This document shows, piece after piece, positions 1 to 5,000 of a stretch of DNA of 5,000 nt. The notes under the pieces were generated by a model, which did no database searches, was not told the origin of the DNA, and saw only the letters and a program-made list of their open reading frames with translations. The position numbers were made by a program, and so were the translations under genes. This DNA is from Pelagibacteraceae bacterium AG-339-N18. GTDB taxonomy: Bacteria > Pseudomonadota > Alphaproteobacteria > Pelagibacterales > Pelagibacteraceae. The DNA lies in NCBI GenBank assembly GCA_003282055.1, contig QCAD01000040.1, positions 1 through 5,000 of the forward strand, read 5' to 3'. Each line of letters opens with the position of its first letter. Position 1 is the stretch's first letter.

Positions 1-971
1 ATTTCATATATGGATTTATATGCATCATTAAAAGGAACTGAGCATTGATAAGAAATGAATCCTTTTTTTCCATAAACGTAATTCCAATTCTGTATTTTAT
101 CCAAAGGATAAAAAAAATCATTAATTGAAGTTAAGTTTTTACCTAATTTTGAAAAATTGAAATATAAAGTATTCAAAATCTGAATAATATATCTATTCAT
201 TAATGAAAATAAAAAAATATTCGGCATACTGAAAATTTCTTTCGTTGAATAATTAAATTCATTTTTTTTATTTTTTTTATAAAAATAGCCTCTGGAAACA
301 ATTGATCTACCAATTGATTTATTTGAGGATGATGTGTCTATCCAAGAAACGTTATACTCCCAATTTTTGCTTTTATTGATATTCGATAATGTTTCTTTGA
401 GATTGTGACATTTTATTTTTTCCTCGTAAATGAGATCTGAATAAATTTTTTTGAGTCTGATTTTTAATGAATAAATCACTCCAGTTAAACCCATCCCACC
501 AATAGTATAGTTAAAAAGTTTATTATTTTTTTTTCTACTACATAAGGTCAATCTATTTTTGTTATCCAAAATTTTTAAGCTAATTACATACCTTCCAATA
601 CCACCAACTTTATGATGATTTTTACCATGAACATTCGTTGCTATCATACCACCTAAAGTAATATTTTTTGACCCTGGGGTAACTGGTAAAAACCAACCTT
701 TATTAATTATCAATTTATTCAATTGTTTTATACTCACACCACATTCTGCCTCTAAAATTCCTGTTTTTTTATTAAAACTAATGATATTTTTTAGTTTTGT
801 TGTGATTATAGTTTTACTTGGTTGTATAGAACTGTCACCATATGATCTACCAAGACCTCTGGCAATACAATTTTTTTTTATTTCTTTTTTTAGTTCTTTT
901 AAACTTTTCGGAAAAGAAACATTTGCATCTAGTGCAATATTTCTACCCCACCCACTGATTCTTTTTTTCAT
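1..971 (-). CDS. DprE1-like FAD-dependent sugar oxidase (partial, C-terminus beyond window)
   Basis: Read on the minus strand from ATG 969-971, 323 codons are open to the window edge with no stop. The N-terminal half is a vanillyl-alcohol-oxidase-type FAD domain: GWGR at residues 7-10, ARGLGRSYGD at 37-46, and a flavin-contact block ending in HGKNHH at 115-120. H115 corresponds to His132 of mycobacterial DprE1; GGMGLTG follows at 158-164. The substrate domain has SWID at 209-212, GRSIVSRG at 221-228, FYPLD at 287-291 and YGKKGFISYQ at 300-309, all in DprE1 order. In mycobacteria DprE1 oxidises decaprenyl-phosphoryl-ribose at C2, and DprE2 reduces the product to the arabinose form. The substrate here is inferred only, as another polyprenyl-phosphate pentose is possible. 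ATG 971 is the only ATG after the in-frame stop at 1041-1043. It lies inside the end of the radical SAM gene (29-bp overlap), so the two are probably translationally coupled. The region of the DprE1 cysteine targeted by benzothiazinones lies outside the window. Confidence 0.88.
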   Translation of the reverse strand, partial: MKKRISGWGRNIALDANVSFPKSLKELKKEIKKNCIARGLGRSYGDSSIQPSKTIITTKLKNIISFNKKTGILEAECGVSIKQLNKLIINKGWFLPVTPGSKNITLGGMIATNVHGKNHHKVGGIGRYVISLKILDNKNRLTLCSRKKNNKLFNYTIGGMGLTGVIYSLKIRLKKIYSDLIYEEKIKCHNLKETLSNINKSKNWEYNVSWIDTSSSNKSIGRSIVSRGYFYKKNKKNEFNYSTKEIFSMPNIFLFSLMNRYIIQILNTLYFNFSKLGKNLTSINDFFYPLDKIQNWNYVYGKKGFISYQCSVPFNDAYKSIYE

Positions 972-2325
972 ATTTCGATTTAAGAAAATATTTAAGTATT
1001 TGAAACATTTTTTTGAAATTAAAATAAAATTTAAAGTAGGCTAAACTTTTTAGATCACTAATGTTTTTTTTTGATAAATTTTTATGTTTAAAAGTTAAAT
1101 TGTATTGATTAAAATTTTCAAGTTTTGACTCTGTAATAATATCTTTAAATTCATTATATGCTGGAGTGCCTGGGTAAGGTGTAAATACACTAAATTGAGA
1201 ATATAAACTTGGCAAATATTTTGCATATTCAATTGATTGAACTATAGTGTCTTTGTTGTCTTCTGGATTACCGATTATAAACATTGTCTTTACTTTAATA
1301 CCAACATCCTCACAATTCTTTATTACCTTATACTGTTTATCGTGTTCTACAGTAAATCTCTTCATATCTTTTAAAACAAAATGGCTTGACGACTCAACAC
1401 CTACATAGACTAGTTCTAGGCCAGCTTTTCTTAATAATGGTATCATTTCATCATCTAAATTATTTAAATGTGTTTCTACCATGAAAGTAATATCTAATTT
1501 TTCCTCTATAACTTTTTTACAAAATGCGATTGTATGTTTTCTATTTATTGAAAAAACTGGATCTCTAAAAACAAACTTATTTGTTCCTAATTCATTTTTC
1601 CAGTGCTTGATTTCTTCAATTATATTTTCTATGGATCTGGCTCTTACTTTTCTGCCTTGTTGTAATGGGTAAGTGCAGTAAAAGAAACATGAATATGGAC
1701 ATCCTCTTGTACCTAGCAAAGGAATTGCTATTTTTTGATTTAAACTAAAGAAATCATTTCTGAGAGGAAATTTTTTTGTATAACTCCCCCAATCAGGGTA
1801 AGGAAAATCATCAAGTTCAACCTGTGAATAAAAATCGTTTATTAAATCTTTTTTATAAAATAATTCATTTAAGAAATTTAGATTAAAGTTGTTACTTTTT
1901 TCAAGATTGTAAAAAAAAGTATCTGACTCATTTTTAACAACTATTGTATTTTCTTTTAAATATTTCTCTTTTTTAGTTGTTGCAAAAATTCCTGTTACAA
2001 ATATTTTTTTGTGTTTTAGTTCTGATAGAGCTTCTAGCTCAGTTTCATGAGCAATAATAGATGATGGTAATATAATAAAATCACAATTTGTAATCTCTTT
2101 GTCTTTTAAATCACGTGTGTAATGAACTTGATGTTTTTTTTTTAAAATAGAGCTAATTATCATTATCTCGATTGAGGGCATTCCAATATTAGTGTCGACA
2201 TAATAATTTAACATTTTTGAAAACAAAGTATTTCCAAAATCATTACCTGTACCATATCCACCTGCAGTATCTTTAATAAGTCTATGATTTTTTTTAGGAT
2301 ATACGTCTAAAATTACAAATTTCAT
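943..2325 (-). CDS. B12-binding-domain-type radical SAM protein of unknown substrate
   Basis: A 460-residue protein with the two-part layout of cobalamin-dependent-type radical SAM enzymes. Residues about 1-140 resemble a Rossmann-like B12-binding region, with a GGYGTGNDFG stretch at 22-31 and strand-like CDFIILPSS at 81-89. The DxHxxG base-off motif is not visible, so cobalamin binding is unproven. The radical SAM core starts near 197. The cluster-binding cysteines are C209, C213 and C217, a CX3CX3C spacing instead of the usual CX3CX2C. It continues with GRKVRARS at 224-231, FRDPVF at 253-258, VETHLNN at 283-289, VGVESSS at 308-314, a GNPED loop at 352-356 and TPYPGTPAY at 382-390, typical of this superfamily. 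The lysine- and aromatic-rich C-terminus (about 430-460) could touch the membrane. ATG 2325 is the first start after the in-frame stop at 2341-2343. Overlap with the downstream DprE1-like gene suggests a role in lipid-linked sugar or envelope chemistry. The exact reaction cannot be told. Confidence 0.9.
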   Translation of the reverse strand: MKFVILDVYPKKNHRLIKDTAGGYGTGNDFGNTLFSKMLNYYVDTNIGMPSIEIMIISSILKKKHQVHYTRDLKDKEITNCDFIILPSSIIAHETELEALSELKHKKIFVTGIFATTKKEKYLKENTIVVKNESDTFFYNLEKSNNFNLNFLNELFYKKDLINDFYSQVELDDFPYPDWGSYTKKFPLRNDFFSLNQKIAIPLLGTRGCPYSCFFYCTYPLQQGRKVRARSIENIIEEIKHWKNELGTNKFVFRDPVFSINRKHTIAFCKKVIEEKLDITFMVETHLNNLDDEMIPLLRKAGLELVYVGVESSSHFVLKDMKRFTVEHDKQYKVIKNCEDVGIKVKTMFIIGNPEDNKDTIVQSIEYAKYLPSLYSQFSVFTPYPGTPAYNEFKDIITESKLENFNQYNLTFKHKNLSKKNISDLKSLAYFKFYFNFKKMFQILKYFLKSKYEKKNQWVG

Positions 2326-2499
2326 TTTAAATAAATGTCTCTATAATAGTTTATAATTTATTTTTAAAGAAAAAAAATTCTAATGTCTTTAGTAAATAAA
2401 TACAGTAAATGCTGAGAATTTTATCTTAGATAATTGTTGTTTAAAATGAAGATCTTTCGCCTTGGATAATTTATAAAAAAAGATAACTTATAATAAAAT
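2326..2499. promoter_or_regulatory. divergent intergenic region with candidate promoters for both flanking units
   Basis: This 174-bp, extremely AT-rich gap separates the divergent radical SAM and pta genes, so it should hold both promoters. TATAAT occurs on the plus strand at 2342-2347 and again exactly 10 bp later at 2352-2357. On the minus strand the same stretch contains TATTAT (2343-2348), about 18 bases upstream of the radical SAM start, with only a poor TTCTTT -35 match about 17 bp further upstream. No strong -35 box, operator palindrome or riboswitch fold is evident. A TTATC/GATAA inverted repeat at 2421-2433 has only a 5-bp stem and lacks a following T-run. In such AT-rich DNA, -10-like matches arise by chance. 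Confidence 0.4.
2489..2494 (+). promoter_or_regulatory. candidate -10 hexamer immediately upstream of pta
   Basis: A perfect TATAAT ends five bases before the pta ATG at 2500. If used, transcription would begin at or next to the start codon and give a leaderless mRNA, which would fit the absence of a Shine-Dalgarno sequence there. The best nearby -35-like element, TTGGAT at 2462-2467, is 21 bp away, longer than the usual 16-18 bp. The match may be chance in this base composition. Confidence 0.25.
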
Positions 2500-3411
2500 A
2501 TGCTTTCAAATAAAGAAATAGTTGTTCCAAATAATCTTTTAAACGCTGCACTTAAAAATAAAGGAGTTAAAGCTGGTATTGTTAACGCAGGAAAACCGTT
2601 GCCAATGTTATCTGTTCAAGATGCAGTCAAAGAAAATTTGATTGATCCAATTTTTATAGGAGATGAAAAAGAAATACTTAAATGTGCCGAAGAGATCAAG
2701 TGGGATATTTCAAAATATGAAATAATAAATGAGGCGGTTGAAAATAATACAGCAGGTATAGCTGCAAAACTTGCTAGTGAGGGAAAAATAAAAATTATAG
2801 TCAAAGGCCATATTCATACAGATATCTTAATGAAAGAGGTTTTAAAAAGAGAGTACAGCTTGTTAGGCAAAACGAGATTGAGTCATATATGGCATATGAC
2901 ATTAGGAAAAGATGATAAACCTTTAATCATTACAGATGGCGCTTTAAATGTATTACCAAATGTAAAAACCAAAATGCATATCCTAAAAAATGTGATTAAT
3001 TTTTCTCATAGAATTGGAATTAAAAGGCCAAAAATTGCAGTATTGTCTGCTACAGAAGAAGTTTTAGATAGTGTCCCAAGTTCTAAAGAAGCTGAGGAAA
3101 TTACAACTCTTGCAAAAAAAGAAAATTTGAGTGCAGATGTATTTGGACCTTTAGCTTTTGATAATAGTATTTCAAAAAAATCTGCAACTATTAAAGGCAT
3201 TAAAAATGATGTTGCAGGAATTGCCGATGTTTTATTGGTGCCAAGTGTTGAGACAGGAAATGCATTAGTAAAGATGTTGATTTATTTTAGTGGTGCATGT
3301 GCTGCAGGAGTTGTTGTTGGTGGTAAAGTACCTGTAGTTATAACTAGTCGTTCTGATGAAGCACCTGCAAGATTAGCATCGATTGCGGCAGCTGTTGTTG
3401 CGTTAGATTAA
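2500..3411 (+). CDS. pta: phosphate acetyl/butyryltransferase (stand-alone Pta domain)
   Basis: A 303-residue soluble enzyme of the PTA/PTB family, which moves an acyl group between acyl phosphate and coenzyme A (acetyl phosphate + CoA to acetyl-CoA + phosphate). Visible family landmarks are VKGHIHTDILMKEVL at 101-115, ITDGALNVLP at 144-153, FGPLAFDNSISKKSA at 215-229, and the C-terminal signature VPSVETGNALVKML at 247-260. ITSRSD follows at 281-286, where S283/R284 probably match the conserved active-site Ser-Arg of phosphotransacetylases. It has one Pta domain with neither the N-terminal MaoC hydratase domain of many alphaproteobacterial fusions nor the extra domains of long enteric Pta. 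ATG 2500 is the first start after an in-frame TAA at 2494-2496. No acetate kinase gene is in view. The HpsN-like dehydrogenase follows on the same strand after 61 bp, which points to acetyl phosphate from sulfonate breakdown (the Xsc product) as a likely substrate. Butyryl phosphate cannot be excluded. Confidence 0.87.
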   Translation: MLSNKEIVVPNNLLNAALKNKGVKAGIVNAGKPLPMLSVQDAVKENLIDPIFIGDEKEILKCAEEIKWDISKYEIINEAVENNTAGIAAKLASEGKIKIIVKGHIHTDILMKEVLKREYSLLGKTRLSHIWHMTLGKDDKPLIITDGALNVLPNVKTKMHILKNVINFSHRIGIKRPKIAVLSATEEVLDSVPSSKEAEEITTLAKKENLSADVFGPLAFDNSISKKSATIKGIKNDVAGIADVLLVPSVETGNALVKMLIYFSGACAAGVVVGGKVPVVITSRSDEAPARLASIAAAVVALD

Positions 3412-3472
3412 TTGTTTGATTGCATTAAAATTAAATTTGCCTTAAAAAACTATCAATAATAAAAATGTACTC
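3412..3472 (+). other. short spacer between pta and the HpsN-like gene
   Basis: These 61 AT-rich bases contain no convincing hairpin followed by a T-run and no clear promoter pair, so the two flanking genes could share a transcript. No Shine-Dalgarno sequence is evident before the ATG at 3473. An out-of-frame ATG at 3465-3467 lies just upstream and is not expected to be used. Confidence 0.4.
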
Positions 3473-4759
3473 ATGGCTATTACTTATTTAAAAAAATCTC
3501 CAAAAACTTCGTCCACTGATGACAATAAGACAAATGGAATAGTTCAAGATTTACTAAAAAATATTGAAAAAACAAAAGAGCAAGGATGCATCGATTTAAC
3601 CAAAAAATTTGACAAATATGATGGAGATATAATTGTATCAAAAAACAAAATTGAGGAAATCAAAAAAACTTTAGACCAAAAAACCAAAGATGACATTCAA
3701 TTTTCATTTGATAGAGTTAGAAAATTTGCAGAAGCACAATTAAAAAATTATGGACAAGATTTTGAAGTAGAGCTTTCTGATGGTTTGTACGCAGGTCAAA
3801 AACTAGTGCCTGTAAATACAGCTGGTTGCTACATCCCTGGTGGAAGATATGCTCACATTGCATCTGCTGTAATGAGTGTAACTACAGCAAAGGTTGCTGG
3901 TGTTAAAAATATTATTGCATGCAGTCCTCCTAAAGAAGGTATTGGAGCACATCCTACTATTGTTTACACAGCTGATCTTTGTGGTGCAGACGTTATTTTA
4001 AATTTAGGTGGAGTTCCTGCAATTGCAGCAATGACCAATGGATTATTCAAAAATCCTCCTGCAGATATAATTGTGGGTCCAGGAAATCAATTTGTGGCTG
4101 AGGCTAAAAGAATTTTATATGGAAAAGTTGGTATAGATCTATTTGCAGGACCAACTGAAATTGGAATTATAGCAGATGCTAAAGCTGATCCAGAAATAGT
4201 TGCTGTAGATTTAGTAGGACAAGCAGAGCATGGATATAATTCACCATGTTGGCTTTATACAACTAATAAAGAATTAGCTGAAAAAGTGATGAAAAGAGTT
4301 CCAGAATTAATTGCAGAACTCCCAGAAGTTCCAAGAACAAGTGCTGAAGCAGCCTGGAGAGACTATGGTGAAGTAATTCTTTGTGACACTAATGAGGAAA
4401 TAGTAAAAGTTAGTGACGAATATGCACCTGAACATTTAGAAGTACAGACTGAAAACTTAAAATGGTTTCATGAAAAACTAACAAATTATGGATCATTGTT
4501 TGTGGGTGAAGAAACAACTGTTGCATATGGCGACAAATGTTCTGGTACAAATCATATTTTACCAACTAAAGGAGCAGGAAAATATACTGGTGGATTGTTT
4601 GTTGGTAAATTTATTAAAACATTAAGTTTTCAAAGAATGACTAAACAGTCTACTAAATTAGTTGGTGCTGCTGCAGCTAGGATTTCTAGATATGAAGGAA
4701 TGGAAGCTCATGCAAGAACAGGAGATATAAGACTTAGAAAATATGGTTTTTCAAACTAA
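3473..4759 (+). CDS. hpsN: HpsN-like sulfopropanediol dehydrogenase (histidinol dehydrogenase family)
   Basis: A 428-residue zinc-dependent NAD dehydrogenase of the HisD fold. Residues aligning with the HisD zinc ligands are Q250 and H253 (in VGQAEHG), D354 (in YGDKCSGTNH) and H413 (in EGMEAHARTGDIRL). The catalytic Glu-His pair is E320-H321 (in YAPEHLEV). Several stretches look like HpsN and not biosynthetic HisD: the MAITYLKK start, CYIPGGRYAHIASA at 119-132, AWRDYGEVILC at 294-304, GEETTVAYGDKCSG at 345-358, and KYTGGLFVGKFIKTL at 370-384. HpsN oxidises (R)-2,3-dihydroxypropane-1-sulfonate to (R)-sulfolactate with two NAD+. ATG 3473 is supported by this N-terminal match; an in-frame stop lies at 3443-3445. 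No other his gene is adjacent, and pta lies 61 bp upstream, both arguing against histidine synthesis. The family is sure; the sulfonate substrate is inferred from motifs recalled, without an alignment. Confidence 0.82.
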   Translation: MAITYLKKSPKTSSTDDNKTNGIVQDLLKNIEKTKEQGCIDLTKKFDKYDGDIIVSKNKIEEIKKTLDQKTKDDIQFSFDRVRKFAEAQLKNYGQDFEVELSDGLYAGQKLVPVNTAGCYIPGGRYAHIASAVMSVTTAKVAGVKNIIACSPPKEGIGAHPTIVYTADLCGADVILNLGGVPAIAAMTNGLFKNPPADIIVGPGNQFVAEAKRILYGKVGIDLFAGPTEIGIIADAKADPEIVAVDLVGQAEHGYNSPCWLYTTNKELAEKVMKRVPELIAELPEVPRTSAEAAWRDYGEVILCDTNEEIVKVSDEYAPEHLEVQTENLKWFHEKLTNYGSLFVGEETTVAYGDKCSGTNHILPTKGAGKYTGGLFVGKFIKTLSFQRMTKQSTKLVGAAAARISRYEGMEAHARTGDIRLRKYGFSN

Positions 4760-5000
4760 TTTTCTGGTTTAAAAATTAAACACAATCCATTATTACAAAA
4801 TCTTTTTTTAGTAGCGGTAGGTCCATCTAAAAAAACATGGCCATGGTGTGCACCACAATTTGCACAATGATATTCCATTCTCCTCATTCCAAAGGAATAA
4901 TCTATTTTTGTTTTAAAAGCTCCTGGTAATGCCTCTGAAAATGATGGCCATCCTGTGCCGCTATCAAATTTTGCGCTTGAAGCAAATAATTTAGCTCCAC
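4756..5000 (-). CDS. msrB: peptide methionine-R-sulfoxide reductase (partial, N-terminus beyond window)
   Basis: The minus strand encodes the last 80 residues of an MsrB, ending at the TAG complementary to 4756-4758. The enzyme reduces methionine-R-sulfoxide in proteins, restoring oxidised methionine with electrons usually from thioredoxin. In the visible fragment, LFASSAKFDSGTGWPSF (residues 4-20) is the substrate-pocket signature. DYSFGMRRMEYHCANCGAHH (33-52) carries one CxxC zinc pair (C45/C48), and KRFCNNG (65-71) holds the catalytic cysteine C68, codon 4795-4797. The other CxxC zinc pair expected just before GAKLF and the start codon are outside the window. Small departures are HHGHVF where HLGHVF is usual, and an additional cysteine, C73, five residues after the catalytic one. 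The gene converges on the HpsN-like gene, and their stop codons overlap by 4 bp. Confidence 0.93.
   Translation of the reverse strand, partial: GAKLFASSAKFDSGTGWPSFSEALPGAFKTKIDYSFGMRRMEYHCANCGAHHGHVFLDGPTATKKRFCNNGLCLIFKPEN

Noticed and set aside
865..885. Long T-run in the DprE1-like gene as a possible frameshift or phase-variation tract
   Set aside because: The reading frame and DprE1 motifs continue intact on both sides, and similar runs occur throughout this half of the window.
781..1044. An 87-codon plus-strand open frame rich in Phe and Ile
   Set aside because: It lies wholly opposite the DprE1-like and radical SAM genes, whose motifs are unambiguous. Its Phe/Ile richness is what the complement of Lys/Asn-rich AT codons gives.
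1481..1672. A 63-codon plus-strand open frame
   Set aside because: It is antisense to the conserved radical SAM core and shows no recognisable domain.
2334..2388. AATGTCT repeated at 2334-2340 and 2382-2388
   Set aside because: Two copies of a 7-mer 48 bp apart in AT-rich sequence can arise by chance, and there is no third copy or dyad symmetry to support a regulator site.
2421..2433. TTATC-TTA-GATAA inverted repeat in the divergent spacer
   Set aside because: The stem is only five mostly A:T pairs, the flanks do not pair and no T-run follows, so it is neither a terminator nor a persuasive operator.
2616..3200. Two short minus-strand open frames inside pta
   Set aside because: Both are shadows of a well-supported phosphotransacetylase frame and have no independent motif.
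3473..4759. Annotation as biosynthetic histidinol dehydrogenase (hisD)
   Set aside because: The catalytic and zinc residues are shared by the whole family, but the N-terminus, the YGDKCSG and KYTGG segments, and the absence of his neighbours fit HpsN better. It is kept as the main alternative.

Overview
The window is strongly AT-rich DNA with short intergenic gaps, long A/T homopolymers inside genes and few recognisable Shine-Dalgarno sequences. The protein set (DprE1-type oxidase, B12-type radical SAM protein, stand-alone phosphotransacetylase, HpsN-like dehydrogenase, MsrB) and this composition suggest a streamlined marine alphaproteobacterium such as SAR11/Pelagibacterales. That assignment is an inference from style and protein character; no rRNA or other marker is present.

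Layout: (1) Positions 1-2325, minus strand, hold a two-gene cluster transcribed right to left. A radical SAM/B12-domain-type protein (943-2325) comes first, and a DprE1-like FAD oxidase (1-971, C-terminus cut off by the window edge) follows with a 29-bp overlap. This half looks like surface-polysaccharide or lipid-linked-sugar accessory DNA. (2) Positions 2326-2499 form a divergent, very AT-rich intergenic region that probably carries the promoters for both directions. (3) Positions 2500-4759, plus strand, hold a two-gene unit: a short phosphate acetyl/butyryltransferase (Pta) and a histidinol-dehydrogenase-family protein whose motifs match sulfopropanediol dehydrogenase HpsN better than biosynthetic HisD. 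(4) Positions 4756-5000, minus strand, hold the C-terminal 80 residues of a methionine-R-sulfoxide reductase (MsrB) that converges on hpsN with a 4-bp overlap of the stop codons.

How the genes may work together: the plus-strand pair fits organosulfonate catabolism. HpsN-type enzymes oxidise 2,3-dihydroxypropane-1-sulfonate (DHPS) to sulfolactate. If sulfolactate is routed through sulfoacetaldehyde and Xsc, acetyl phosphate is produced, which Pta would convert to acetyl-CoA. The connecting enzymes are not in this window. The minus-strand pair probably takes part in making a polyprenyl-linked pentose or a cell-surface glycolipid; the radical SAM substrate is unknown.

No tRNA, rRNA, CRISPR array, insertion sequence or convincing terminator was found.
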